In this document: positions 7,266 to 14,678 of the stretch, piece after piece
Numbering within the stretch: the stretch's first letter is position 1
Layout of the letters: every line of letters begins with the position of its first letter
Source of the DNA: JAMOQA01 sp964420365
Lineage (GTDB): Bacteria; Acidobacteriota; Polarisedimenticolia; J045
Assembly: GCA_964420365.1 (NCBI GenBank)
Contig: CAYQTA010000047.1
Coordinates: forward strand, 1-19,633
Length of the DNA: 19,633 nucleotides
Reading direction: 5' to 3'
Program-made: the position numbers and the translations under genes
The notes under the pieces: generated by a model
The model's database searches: none
The model's input: the letters and a program-made list of their open reading frames with translations, nothing else
Told to the model about the DNA's origin: nothing

Positions 7266-8138
7266 TCAGGTGCTCTGCTCCCAGTCCATGTCGAACACGT
7301 CCGAGGGCTCCAGGCCCTGGGCGCGCAGGATCTGGTTGTAGACCTCCTGCGCCGCGTCGTAATACTGCCGCTGCTTGGCGAGCGGGGCGTTCCGAGCCTT
7401 CCGCATCAGTTCCTCGTAGCGGCGGTTCAGCTCGCCCAGCTCGTCGGTCGGCATCGGCTCGTCTTCCGAGGACGAGGGGGTCTCCACGAGCGGCACCGTG
7501 TCGGGCGCTTGCTGGGGCACCGGGTTCTGCGCTGCCGGGGTTGACGCGGCCTGCTGGAGGGTCTGCGCTGCGGAGCCGCGAGCCGCCAGGCCCAGCCTCT
7601 CCGCCGCATCCAGGATGAACCGCGTCCGGTCCGGCTCGGGCAGTCGATTCGCTTCGGGGAACCGTTGCAGGATCTGCTGCTCCTGCTCCGGCGTGATGGA
7701 CCAGGTGGCCCGGATCGCTTCGGCCGCGACCTGCGTCTGGATGACCTGCGGCAGGGCGCGCATCGCTTCGAGGAACTGCCCCATCGTCACCGGCTCGTTC
7801 GGATCGACGCCGGCGAAGGGGTCCTGCTGGGGTTGCTGCTGCTGGGCCTGGGCCGCCGGGGCGGCACCGGCCTGGAGGGCCCGGAGGCGGAGCTGGAACT
7901 CCGCCTGCTGCTGTTCGAGCTGGCGCTTGAGGTCGCCGATCGTCCGGGCCATTTCTCCGATCTGCTGCTTCAGGGCCAGCTCCTCGGCCGCCTTCTCCGG
8001 GGCCGCCGGGGGCGGCGTGGACTCCACGGAGGGCTGCTCGCTCCGGCCCGGCTGGACCTCCTTCGTGGTCGGTCGGGCCATGTTGATCTTCCTCTTCGGC
8101 TCGGAAGCCGGTCCCTGGTGCGGCGTCATCTCGGTCAT
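7266..8138 (-). CDS. Probable capsid scaffolding protein (290 aa)
   Basis: The protein is 290 aa, highly charged and Q-rich, directly upstream of the capsid gene, which is the classic scaffold position. A predicted coiled coil covers about residues 48-92 (KAAEELALKQQIGEMARTIG onward, then KRQLEQQQAEFQLRLRALQ). A Q/A/P-rich linker follows near 92-106. A helical C-terminal part ends with YEELMRKARNAPLAKQRQYY and an acidic tail DVFDMDWEQ. Scaffolds guide procapsid assembly through such helical rods and a C-terminal capsid-binding segment. The ATG at 8138 has AGGAGG upstream. A second in-frame ATG at 8081 (MARPTTKEVQ) also has AGAGGAAG before it, so two products are possible. The function is assigned from order and composition. 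Confidence 0.75.
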   Translation of the reverse strand: MTEMTPHQGPASEPKRKINMARPTTKEVQPGRSEQPSVESTPPPAAPEKAAEELALKQQIGEMARTIGDLKRQLEQQQAEFQLRLRALQAGAAPAAQAQQQQPQQDPFAGVDPNEPVTMGQFLEAMRALPQVIQTQVAAEAIRATWSITPEQEQQILQRFPEANRLPEPDRTRFILDAAERLGLAARGSAAQTLQQAASTPAAQNPVPQQAPDTVPLVETPSSSEDEPMPTDELGELNRRYEELMRKARNAPLAKQRQYYDAAQEVYNQILRAQGLEPSDVFDMDWEQST

Positions 8139-8155
8139 GTCGCTCTTCCTCCTGG

Positions 8156-8190
8156 CGGGAACGCGGGTCCCTCGCGGTAGCGCGTTCCCG
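8156..8190 (-). other. Perfect 10-bp hairpin before the scaffold gene
   Basis: The arms CGGGAACGCG (8156-8165) and CGCGTTCCCG (8181-8190) flank a 15-nt loop in the 63-nt gap upstream of the scaffold gene. No U tract follows on the minus strand. It may be an mRNA processing or attenuation element, or an operator-like inverted repeat. Confidence 0.45.
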
Positions 8191-8201
8191 TTCTCACGGT
8201 A

Positions 8202-8594
8202 TCACCGCCGTTCGCGCGGCGGCAAGGGTTGGGACTGCGGGCCGAGCGGCAGCATCGCCACGCGGGCCTCGATCTCGCCGGGCAGGGCGAGGAGCGATTC
8301 GAGCAGGCCGATCGCCATCCGCAGCTCGTTCGCCCGGTCCCGCTCGCCGGGCCGGGGGGCGGCCCGGAGCTCGGCGAGGAGCCGGTCCCGCTTGCGGGCG
8401 AGGGCGGCCCGGAAGAACTTCCAGGCGGGGTTCCCCTCCATCTGGCGGAAGCCCAGCATCACGCGGTGCAGGTCTGCCGGCGAGGCGTGGACCTGCTCGA
8501 CCCACGCCGACGGGTCGGGCGGCAGCCCCGCCAGGGCCTCGTCCAGCATCTTCATCACGGCCTTGCGCCGGCGGCGGCGAAGGAACGACAGCAT
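8202..8594 (-). CDS. Small head-region protein between portal and scaffold (130 aa)
   Basis: This 130-aa protein starts at the ATG at 8594, 11 nt after the portal stop, with GGGAGG 4 nt upstream. It begins MLSFLRRRRRKAVMKMLDEA. The centre (ADLHRVMLGFRQMEGNPAWK, then a helix with ARKRDRLLAELRAAP) and the C-terminal half (ANELRMAIGLLESLLALPG) are strongly helical and arginine-rich. The frame continues upstream through the portal gene, but that part is a shadow. Small helical proteins here are often minor head proteins or assembly helpers. I do not recognise the family. Confidence 0.68.
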   Translation of the reverse strand: MLSFLRRRRRKAVMKMLDEALAGLPPDPSAWVEQVHASPADLHRVMLGFRQMEGNPAWKFFRAALARKRDRLLAELRAAPRPGERDRANELRMAIGLLESLLALPGEIEARVAMLPLGPQSQPLPPRERR

Positions 8595-8605
8595 CGGGCC
8601 TCCCG

Positions 8606-10579
8606 TCAGAGCTCGACGGCCTCGGTGGGCGGAGGGGCGGGTGCCTGGCCGGGAGCCCGGTTCGCCATCGCCTGGGCGATCGCCTGGAGCCCGGGCATCG
8701 ACTGGCCGGGCTGGCTGGCGGGACCGGGGCCGGCCTGGGCGGCCAGGGCCATGTTCTCCTGCCCCTCCTTCTTCAGGTAGCGGTCCGGGTCCGTCTCGCC
8801 GGACCAGCGGGCGAAGTCCTCCAGGATCGTCCGTGGCTCGATCAGCGGGGCGAAGGCGGGCGAGGCCGCGAGCTGGAGCCAGGTCTGGATGTTCGTCAGG
8901 CGCTCCTCGCGCGTCATCTCGTAGAGCCCTCCGCCGATCTTCAGGTCGATCCCGCCGGTGATGGCGGCCAGCGACAGCGGCTCGCCCAGGATCCGCTCCA
9001 CCTGGGCCGGCGTCATGTGCTGCCGGACCAGGTCGAAGGCCCGCCGCAGGAGCGGGCGCATGAAGGCCACCTGGTGGTACAGGATGTCCACCTGGTGGCG
9101 GGCCCCGCCCTGGAGGATCCGCTGCTGGATCTCCGTGGCGGTCACGTCCCGGGACTTCGTGGTCGCCTCCGCGCCCATCTGGACCGCGTCGGTGGCGGCG
9201 GTGGACTCGGCCATCCGCTGGCGGTAGCTCTCCTCCGTCCACGCCTCCTGGAAGACCGGCCGGCGGGGCAGGATGGCGAAGGCCCGGTCCAGGGGCTCGC
9301 CCGGCTCGGCCTCCACGGTGACGTGCCCGCCGGGGCGGAAGAGGAGCTGGTCCGCCGCGATCGCGCCGGAGCGGATGACGTACTGCTGCCAGACGTTGAG
9401 CAGGATCTCGTCCATCCGGGCGCGGGCGATGCGGGTCTGGTACTGGACCAGCGGGCCGACCCAGTTGAGGATCGAGTCGCCGTAGGGCCGGTTCGGCACC
9501 GGCACCGCCTTCGTCGCCCAGTAGGGCCCGCGACCGTCCGGCGTCGGGGCCCGCCCGTGGGCGATGACCACCTGGCCGTTCACCATCTTCGTGAGCGTCC
9601 GCCGGCGGTGGTCCCAGCAGAGCCAGAGGGTGACCGGCTTCTCGCCGATCGCCCAGGAGGGCTCGCGCTCCCGGGTGTCGTCCAGCGGCCAGCGCTCCGT
9701 GTCCCGGGGCTCCTCCGTCGAGTCGTGCTGCTCGGCGGTGGCCCGGGCGGCGGCCAGGTTGTGGTAGAGCGGCCGCCCGGTGCGGGCCCGCCACTCGGCG
9801 TCCTCCGCCGCCAGCGCCTCGATCGTGGTCCGCACCTTCTCGATCGTCCAGGTGCGCGGGCCGGTCAGGTTGCAGGCGATCGAGTCGAGCGGGAGCCAGG
9901 CGAAGTCGAGGCCGTCGTAGACCGTCTCCAGCAGCTCGACCTCCTTCCAGGTCGGCTCCTCCGACTCGTCCTCGAAGACCAGCATCGGTGCCCGCCGGCG
10001 GTCGTACCGGCTCCGCCACCAGAGCCGCCACCAGGCGTGGCCGACGATCTGCTCGTAGCGCAGGCCCTCGATCGCCCGGACGATCAGGCCGTCCCCGTCC
10101 TCCGAGTCCCGCCCGATCTCGCCGAGCTTCACCTCCAGCAGGCGACGGACCAGCTCCTCCACCTGGGCGTCCGAGCGCTCGACGCCCTTCACCGCCATCC
10201 AGTCCCGCCGGCCGAACATGCCGAGCGTGAGCCGGGCCAGCCGGGCCTCGATGATCTTGAACGCCTCCGGGATCACCGTCTGGTCCCGCCACTCCTCGCC
10301 GGGGCCGATCGACGCGCCGGTGTCCATGCTGCGGTAGAGGAACCAGTACCGGAGCAGGTTCCCCCGGATGCCCGAGGTGAACAGGTTGCGCCAGCGCTCG
10401 TGCCGGGCCTGCCAGAGGTTCTGCGTCGAGTAGGGCGACGGGCCGTAGAGGGGCCGCGCCGTCCCGATCACGCCGAACGTCGGCGGCGGCACCGGCCGCG
10501 CTCCCGTGGCCTGCCGCCGGGGCGCGGGGGCCGAGCGGTCGGAAGGGGGAAGTCCGCCTGCGGTGTCGATCCTCGGCAT
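8606..10579 (-). CDS. Portal protein (657 aa)
   Basis: This is the dodecameric portal through which DNA is packaged and which joins head and tail. The 657-aa length suits podovirus-type portals. The N-terminal part has SPYSTQNLWQARHERWRNLF and a Y/W-rich segment YWFLYRSMDTGASIGPGEEW. It continues with EAFKIIEARLARLTLGMFGR (about 107-126), typical of the portal wing. The central NRPYGDSILNWVGPLVQYQT and the following helices (about 375-420) match the conserved stem region. The tail from about 610 is G/P/A/Q-rich and probably disordered. The start has CGGAGG upstream. It is placed directly after the large terminase and before scaffold and capsid genes, the standard order. No single catalytic motif exists to confirm it, so the call combines pattern and synteny. 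Confidence 0.85.
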   Translation of the reverse strand: MPRIDTAGGLPPSDRSAPAPRRQATGARPVPPPTFGVIGTARPLYGPSPYSTQNLWQARHERWRNLFTSGIRGNLLRYWFLYRSMDTGASIGPGEEWRDQTVIPEAFKIIEARLARLTLGMFGRRDWMAVKGVERSDAQVEELVRRLLEVKLGEIGRDSEDGDGLIVRAIEGLRYEQIVGHAWWRLWWRSRYDRRRAPMLVFEDESEEPTWKEVELLETVYDGLDFAWLPLDSIACNLTGPRTWTIEKVRTTIEALAAEDAEWRARTGRPLYHNLAAARATAEQHDSTEEPRDTERWPLDDTREREPSWAIGEKPVTLWLCWDHRRRTLTKMVNGQVVIAHGRAPTPDGRGPYWATKAVPVPNRPYGDSILNWVGPLVQYQTRIARARMDEILLNVWQQYVIRSGAIAADQLLFRPGGHVTVEAEPGEPLDRAFAILPRRPVFQEAWTEESYRQRMAESTAATDAVQMGAEATTKSRDVTATEIQQRILQGGARHQVDILYHQVAFMRPLLRRAFDLVRQHMTPAQVERILGEPLSLAAITGGIDLKIGGGLYEMTREERLTNIQTWLQLAASPAFAPLIEPRTILEDFARWSGETDPDRYLKKEGQENMALAAQAGPGPASQPGQSMPGLQAIAQAMANRAPGQAPAPPPTEAVEL

Positions 10580-10614
10580 TCCGGGTCCTCCGGGAGAGTC
10601 CGCCCGCTACCAGT

Positions 10615-10642
10615 CTAGCCCGCCGGCGGCCGCCGGGCCTAG
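10615..10642 (-). other. Palindromic hairpin at the end of the terminase gene
   Basis: A perfect palindrome CCGGCGGCCGCCGG (10623-10636) is framed by CTAG on both sides (10615-10618 and 10639-10642, the latter covering the terminase TAG stop). It occupies the 59-nt gap before the portal gene. No U tract follows on the minus strand. Confidence 0.4.
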
Positions 10643-12606
10643 CGCGCTCGCGGGTCCGGGTCGCGGAAGACGATGCGGGGGACGTCCCGGCCGGAGAACT
10701 CGCCCAGCGGGTGGATGACCTCCTGCGACTGGCGGGCGAGGGGGATGGTGATCGGGGAGCCCCACGCCGAGGAGCCGAGGGCCCGGGCGCGGGCGAGGTC
10801 GGGTGGTGGGGGAGCTGGCGGGCGGGGCTGGCCCGGCAGGGAGTAGAGGGACAGCGAGGGAGGCCGCAGCTCCGGGCCGCGCTCGATCGGCTTCTTCGGC
10901 TGGAGGACCCGCACGCCGGGGACGAAGAAGAGGGCCAGGGTGTCGGCGACGTCGTCGTGGGTGATCTGGCCGAGGTTCGTCAGCTCGTAGAGCAGCCGCT
11001 CCCGCAGGCGGGGCGGGAAGCCCGAGCCGAAGACGACCTCGCCCCGCTCGCAGGGGGCCTGGAGGGCCTCGACGATGAAGTCCTCCTTCCGCCCGCTGCG
11101 GGCGCGGGTGACCGGGACGAGTGCCGGGGTGCGGTACTTCTCGCGGAACGCCCGGCCCAGGTCGGCGAGGAAGGCGTCCTCGCCCACCTTCTCCTTGACG
11201 AGGACGTTGGGCCACCAGTCGAGGGAGACGCAGGCGGTGACGATCCGGCGGACGAACTCGTCCCGGGTCCAGCGGTTGCTGCGGAGGCCGTGGCGCAGGA
11301 GCAGCCGGCCGTCGTCGGTGAAGGAGCCGAAGAGGGCGACCATGTAGTCCCCCCGGCCGGCGGTCTGGAAGTCCTTCGAGGCGGAGTCGATGGCGATGAC
11401 CCGCTTGCGCGGGGAGGGCCAGTCGGCCCAGCCGGCGACGGCGAACCACTCCTCCCGGAAGCGCTGCTGGTCGGGCGAGAGGCAGACGTTCATGTATTGG
11501 TGCCACCAGAGGGCCTCGCCGAGGTTGCGGTCCCGCCGGTAGCGGGCCAGCTCCTGGGCCAGCCACTCGCGGGTGACCACCGGCAGGAGGATCGGCTCGC
11601 CGCGATCGAAGTCGGGGTGGCCGTGGGGGAACTGGCGGACGACGTGCTCGGGGCAGGCTTCGCAGGGGCGGTTGGGGTCCTCCAGGGCGTGGCGGACGAT
11701 GACCTTGATGTCGCGGTCCGCCAGCTCGGAGACCAGCTCGTCGGCCTCGTCGGTCGCCTCGTCCTGGTCGCCGATCAGCCGGCCGTAGGGGTCGTGGTAG
11801 GCCCAGCGGGTCCCGAGGTAGATGATGTTCCGGTAGCGGGAGCCCATGTCCACGAGGGGGAGGAGGTCGAGCATCTGGCGCATCGTCTTGGCCGACTGCT
11901 CGGGGGTGGTGACGTTCCGGCGCTCGACGGCGTCGTCGAAGATGATGAGGTCCGCACGCCAGCCGGCACCGGTGACGCCGAGGTAGGTGGCCCGGAAGGT
12001 GGGGTCGGGCAGGACGAGCTTGCGCCTAGGGTGGGTGAACTGGAGGGCCTGGAGGATGTGCTTGTATTGCCGGTGGGTGATCGTGAACTCGGGGAAGACC
12101 TTGCGGAAGGTCTCGTAGCCGGGGGTGTCGGGGAGGAACGCCTGGAGGATGGTCCGGGCGAAGGGCTTGACGGTGTCCTCGCGGGCCCCGACGAGGAGGA
12201 TGCGGATGTCGGGGTCGTGGACGATTCGCCAGATGCTGTGGGCGATGGTGAAGATGAAGCTCTTGCGGCTCTGGCGGGGGAGGAAGAGGGCCAGCTCCTC
12301 GCCGGGCTTGAGGGCCATCAGCTCGTGGCAGAGGGGGCGGTGGAAGTCGGGGACGTAGTGGCTCTTCCAGACGTCGGGGAAGAGGACCTGGGTGAGGAAG
12401 AACCAGAAGTCCTTCGAGCCGTCGCGCAGGGTTTCGACGAGTGCGCGGTCGAGGAGGGCGCACTCGCGTTCGAGCTGGACGGCCTCGGCGGGGCGGATGG
12501 GGATGGGGAGGGCGTCCGGCGGTTCGCCGGTGGAGAGGACCTTCTCGATGGTGTCCTCGACGAGGGGGTCGAGGTCCTTGTCGAGGGGGGAGCGCTGGCG
12601 GGGCAT
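10639..12606 (-). CDS. terL: Terminase large subunit (655 aa)
   Basis: This is the packaging motor ATPase and nuclease. The ATPase domain has a variant Walker A, LFLPRQSRKS (about 107-116, K115 and S116), in which the usual glycine before lysine is arginine. Walker B is ADLIIFDDAVE (D224, D225). The coupling motif GTRW is at 265-268. The RNase H-fold nuclease follows: VIAIDSASKD (catalytic D407), VKEKVGEDAF (E472) and THDDVADTLALFF (551-555), the third acidic cluster. The length is somewhat above typical terminases. About 60 N-terminal residues precede the ATPase core, and a P-rich tail follows the nuclease. The ATG at 12606 has AGGAGG 6 nt upstream. It is preceded by the probable small subunit. 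Confidence 0.95.
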   Translation of the reverse strand: MPRQRSPLDKDLDPLVEDTIEKVLSTGEPPDALPIPIRPAEAVQLERECALLDRALVETLRDGSKDFWFFLTQVLFPDVWKSHYVPDFHRPLCHELMALKPGEELALFLPRQSRKSFIFTIAHSIWRIVHDPDIRILLVGAREDTVKPFARTILQAFLPDTPGYETFRKVFPEFTITHRQYKHILQALQFTHPRRKLVLPDPTFRATYLGVTGAGWRADLIIFDDAVERRNVTTPEQSAKTMRQMLDLLPLVDMGSRYRNIIYLGTRWAYHDPYGRLIGDQDEATDEADELVSELADRDIKVIVRHALEDPNRPCEACPEHVVRQFPHGHPDFDRGEPILLPVVTREWLAQELARYRRDRNLGEALWWHQYMNVCLSPDQQRFREEWFAVAGWADWPSPRKRVIAIDSASKDFQTAGRGDYMVALFGSFTDDGRLLLRHGLRSNRWTRDEFVRRIVTACVSLDWWPNVLVKEKVGEDAFLADLGRAFREKYRTPALVPVTRARSGRKEDFIVEALQAPCERGEVVFGSGFPPRLRERLLYELTNLGQITHDDVADTLALFFVPGVRVLQPKKPIERGPELRPPSLSLYSLPGQPRPPAPPPPDLARARALGSSAWGSPITIPLARQSQEVIHPLGEFSGRDVPRIVFRDPDPRAR

Positions 12607-12620
12607 GGGGTCCTCCTGGA

Positions 12621-13205
12621 TTACATTTCGCTGGGCGGGACGTGGTCCTCCTCGGCGTGGGGTGGAGTGTATTTCGCTTCGCCGGTGGCCTCGGCGGTGA
12701 CGGCGTCGGTGAGGGAGGGTGCGCCGCCGAGGGCGAGCTGGGCCTCGCGGACGACCTCGACGAGGCGGGCGCGGAGGACGGCGGCCTGTTGGCCGAGAGG
12801 TCCACGGGCCTCTTCCTCGGTGAGCTGGAGGGGTTCGAGCCGGAGGGTTTCGACGTGCCGGACGTAGGCGAGGGCGAGCTTGGCGATCTTCTCCTGTTCG
12901 CGGAAGTCGCGGGAGGTGGAGAAGGAGGAGATGAGCTGCCAGAGGGAGAGGAGGGAGCCGACGTAGATGAGGCGGGCGAGGCGGGGGGCGTCGGTGGTGG
13001 GGTCGATGGAGTCCTCGGGGATCTCGGCGAGGACGATGCGGCGGTAGTGGTTGCCGGAGTTGGAGGTGGAGAGGGCCCGGGCCAGGGGGGCCGCCGGGTC
13101 CTCGGTGGGGGCCGGGCGGGGAGGTTTCTTCGGGGTTTCGGGGGCCGTCGGGGGCCCGAGGACTTCCATCGTTTCCCGCAGGTTGTCGTCAAATCTCGTT
13201 CCCAT
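12621..13205 (-). CDS. Probable terminase small subunit (194 aa)
   Basis: This is the first gene of the leftward operon, 14 nt before the large terminase. The ATG at 13205 has GGAGGG 5 nt upstream. The N-terminus is short and charged, then P-rich and flexible (about 18-40). The core is helical with EDSIDPTTDAPRLARLIYVG, a SLWQLISSFSTSRDFREQEK stretch, and helices to about 150 (QAAVLRARLVEVVREAQLAL). The tail is disordered. Small terminases recognise the packaging site and are poorly conserved, so the assignment rests on position and helical character. I see no clear helix-turn-helix. A different regulatory or head gene is the alternative. Confidence 0.55.
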   Translation of the reverse strand: MGTRFDDNLRETMEVLGPPTAPETPKKPPRPAPTEDPAAPLARALSTSNSGNHYRRIVLAEIPEDSIDPTTDAPRLARLIYVGSLLSLWQLISSFSTSRDFREQEKIAKLALAYVRHVETLRLEPLQLTEEEARGPLGQQAAVLRARLVEVVREAQLALGGAPSLTDAVTAEATGEAKYTPPHAEEDHVPPSEM

Positions 13206-13224
13206 GTCGTCCCTCCGTGTCAGG

Positions 13225-13253
13225 AGAATCCCCGCCAGAAAAAAATCTGTCGA
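13225..13253 (-). promoter_or_regulatory. Candidate leftward promoter for the virion operon
   Basis: On the minus strand a TCGACA box (13248-13253) is followed after 17 nt by GATTCT (13225-13230). The -35 is a good match and the -10 is poor. A run of seven T lies between them. Transcription would start just before the small terminase ribosome site. The position is right but the evidence is weak. A TATCAT box at 13265-13270 nearby lacks a matching -35. Confidence 0.3.
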
Positions 13254-13291
13254 GGGGGGTTAGAATGATATCACGACCGGGTTTGGGGGGT

Positions 13292-13312
13292 CCCGGCCCC
13301 CCGCCCCCGCCC
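13292..13312 (-). other. G-quadruplex motif (minus strand)
   Basis: Four G runs of 3, 5, 6 and 3 bases, separated by loops of 1, 1 and 2 bases, lie on the minus strand (C runs on plus at 13292-13294, 13297-13302, 13304-13308 and 13310-13312). The short loops predict a stable quadruplex. It sits just upstream of the candidate leftward promoter. GC-rich DNA makes such motifs more frequent by chance. Confidence 0.5.
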
Positions 13313-13380
13313 GGGCCGCGCGCGCCCGATCCGATCCATCCGGACCCGTCCCGGCCCGCCCGGCGCTCCCCGGCCGACCC

Positions 13381-13400
13381 CGAACGATCCCGAACGATCC
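13381..13400 (+). repeat. Tandem 10-bp direct repeat
   Basis: CGAACGATCC occurs twice back to back in the divergent non-coding region. Ten bases is close to one helical turn, so paired repressor or initiator sites are conceivable. Two copies alone are weak evidence. Confidence 0.35.
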
Positions 13401-13794
13401 CCGTCCGAATCCTCTTTCATTTGTCGGACACCGCTCGCCATCGTCGCCAGCCGTTCCTATGACACCGGCCGGGTTCGGAGGCGTTCGGGGAGGTGTAAGT
13501 GCTTTGTTTCCAACACCTTCCCTCCCCACCCCTGCCCTGCCACCCGCCCCATCAATATCTATAGCGCCGCGCCAGCCGCCGGCCCCCCGGATCTAGGTCA
13601 CCTTGACCCGGTTCCCGGGCCGGCACCCGCCCTGGCCGGTCCGCCCCTGCTCGATCCGTCCCGCCCCGGTCCGCACGGTCCCAGCCGGTGCCGCACCCTT
13701 CCGCCCTGCCCACCGGGCCGGCGGGTCCGCCGCCGTTCGCACCTGCCCGCCACGGCCCGACTTGACCTTTATTTGCCCGACGTGAGAAAGAAAC

Positions 13795-13823
13795 TTGACT
13801 TTGCGGACAGTTAGCCGTAGCTT
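13795..13823 (+). promoter_or_regulatory. Sigma70-type promoter of the rightward operon
   Basis: A -35 box TTGACT (13795-13800) and a -10 box TAGCTT (13818-13823) are separated by the optimal 17 nt. They lie in a locally AT-richer stretch just upstream of the first plus-strand gene. Transcription would start near 13830, leaving an untranslated leader of about 55 nt. A second TTGACC (13762-13767) lies exactly 33 bp upstream of the -35 but has no good -10 partner. It may be a tandem promoter remnant or an activator or repressor half-site. Confidence 0.7.
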
Positions 13824-13887
13824 TGGGATCGAAGGGGCCGGGGCTGCGGACGGGCCGCGACCCGAACGGCTCCGGGAGGAAACGGAC

Positions 13888-14250
13888 ATGAGGTTGGAAA
13901 CGCTGAAAGAGGTTGAAAGGATCGGGAAGATGGCGAGCTTCGCCGAACAGGTGCGGGACACCCTGTACCTGTTAGAGGAAGACGAAACGTCCCCGGAGCA
14001 GGAAGTGCTGGAATGGGCACTTGAACACGGGGACGATACGTTCGAACGGTTCGCGGAGTTCTGCGAACGCGACGGGAGCGTGGCGGCCGTCAGCGGGTGG
14101 CTGGAAACGCTGGCGTACTACTTGGAAGAACTTCGGGACGATCCGGAGCTCATCGGGTGGGAAGCGCCAGAGTTGGACAGCCGCGAGGTGTCCCGGACCG
14201 CTGCGACGCTCGCCAAGGCGGTCCGAGACTTGCTGGCAGAGGCGGAGTGA
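13888..14250 (+). CDS. Acidic helical protein, first gene of rightward operon (120 aa)
   Basis: The ATG at 13888 has GGGAGGA upstream. An upstream TTG would coincide with the promoter -35 and is rejected. The product (MRLETLKEVERIGKMASFAE and onward) is nearly all helical. It has 32 Asp/Glu against 12 Arg/Lys, a net charge near -20, with aromatic residues interspersed (FERFAEFCERDG, GWLETLAYYLEEL). Small acidic proteins at the head of phage early operons are sometimes DNA mimics or anti-defence proteins, but nothing here proves that. It is followed after 2 nt by a strong hairpin. No family recognised. Confidence 0.8.
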   Translation: MRLETLKEVERIGKMASFAEQVRDTLYLLEEDETSPEQEVLEWALEHGDDTFERFAEFCERDGSVAAVSGWLETLAYYLEELRDDPELIGWEAPELDSREVSRTAATLAKAVRDLLAEAE

Positions 14251-14252
14251 TC

Positions 14253-14273
14253 GCGGGGCCCGCCGGGCCCCGC
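14253..14273 (+). other. Strong GC hairpin after the first gene
   Basis: The arms GCGGGGCCC and GGGCCCCGC (14253-14261 and 14265-14273) form a perfect 9-bp stem with a 3-nt loop, starting 2 nt after the stop codon. There is no U tract. It may attenuate transcription or define the 3' end of the first gene's mRNA, allowing higher expression of gene one. Confidence 0.5.
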
Positions 14274-14309
14274 CAAACGGCCCCGAACAAGGGGCGGAAA
14301 GGGGAAACA

Positions 14310-14678
14310 ATGGAAGGCGGAAAGGTAAAGCTGCGAACGGCCTGGGTAGATGGCAGGCTCCGGCTCTGCCCTACCGGGAGGGTAGGGGTCGGACTCGGAG
14401 CGGACCGACTGGGGACTCTCGCCGACCTGTACGCCTGGCGAGACGGCGGGTGGTACTACTACGGCGGAGAGGCGACCGTCGGGCGGGACTGGGCTGCTGG
14501 CGTGCTACTCGGGCCGCTCTGGCAAGGGTGCTGTGAAGACCTGACGGATATTGCAGCGGTGCTCGCGCCGCTACTTGGGGCGGCGACCGGCGGCCCCGGC
14601 TGGCGGGTGACCGTGTGCAAGGCGGACGGGGACGTGGGATTCCTGTTCCACGCCCGCCGGGCGGAGCCGTGTCGGTGA
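14310..14678 (+). CDS. Hypothetical protein (122 aa)
   Basis: The ATG at 14310 follows GGAAAGGGGA at good spacing. The product starts MEGGKVKLRTAWVDGRLRLC. It has beta-like segments rich in G, W and Y (LYAWRDGGWYYYGGEATVG) and a hydrophobic helix (ITDIAA-type, LTDIAAVLAPLLGAATGG). It ends with WRVTVCKADGDVGFLFHARR. It looks like a compact folded domain of unknown type. It overlaps the next gene by GTGA, so the two are probably coupled. Confidence 0.75.
   Translation: MEGGKVKLRTAWVDGRLRLCPTGRVGVGLGADRLGTLADLYAWRDGGWYYYGGEATVGRDWAAGVLLGPLWQGCCEDLTDIAAVLAPLLGAATGGPGWRVTVCKADGDVGFLFHARRAEPCR

Larger units (their letters stand above)
13206..13887. other. Divergent non-coding region between the two operons
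   Basis: No reading frame here has a convincing ribosome site or protein-like sequence. The plus strand is C-rich and G-poor over about 13290-13760, unlike both flanking coding arms. It holds promoters facing both ways, a G-quadruplex motif, a tandem repeat, AT-rich islands around 13238-13275 and 13548-13565 (CAATATCTATAG), and three CTTGACC/T words (13603, 13761, 13794). A packaging site or origin is possible next to the terminase genes, but I see no defined iteron array. Confidence 0.7.

Noticed and set aside
6098..7618. 506-codon plus-strand frame over the capsid and scaffold genes
   Set aside because: Antisense shadow of the capsid gene, whose N4-gp56-like motifs are clear on the minus strand.
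8595..10292. Long N-terminal extension of the 130-aa head-region gene
   Set aside because: The extension is an out-of-frame shadow of the portal gene. The ATG at 8594 with GGGAGG is clearly the real start.
9017..10618. 533-codon plus-strand open frame opposite the portal gene
   Set aside because: Low-complexity R/P/G/D/V translation antisense to a well-supported portal gene; no ribosome site or domain.
10711..12867. 718-codon plus-strand open frame opposite the large terminase
   Set aside because: It mirrors the terminase gene, which has all catalytic motifs. The opposite frame is open only because of GC-rich codon bias, has extreme G/E/D/V composition, and lacks a recognisable domain.
13265..13270. 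TATCAT box as -10 of a leftward promoter
   Set aside because: No -35-like sequence is found at 16-18 nt upstream on the minus strand.
13260..13961. Two minus-strand open frames (13260-13529 and 13593-13961) in the divergent region
   Set aside because: Neither has a convincing ribosome site. The translations are R/G/P-rich and disordered, and the second runs through the rightward promoter and the first plus-strand gene.
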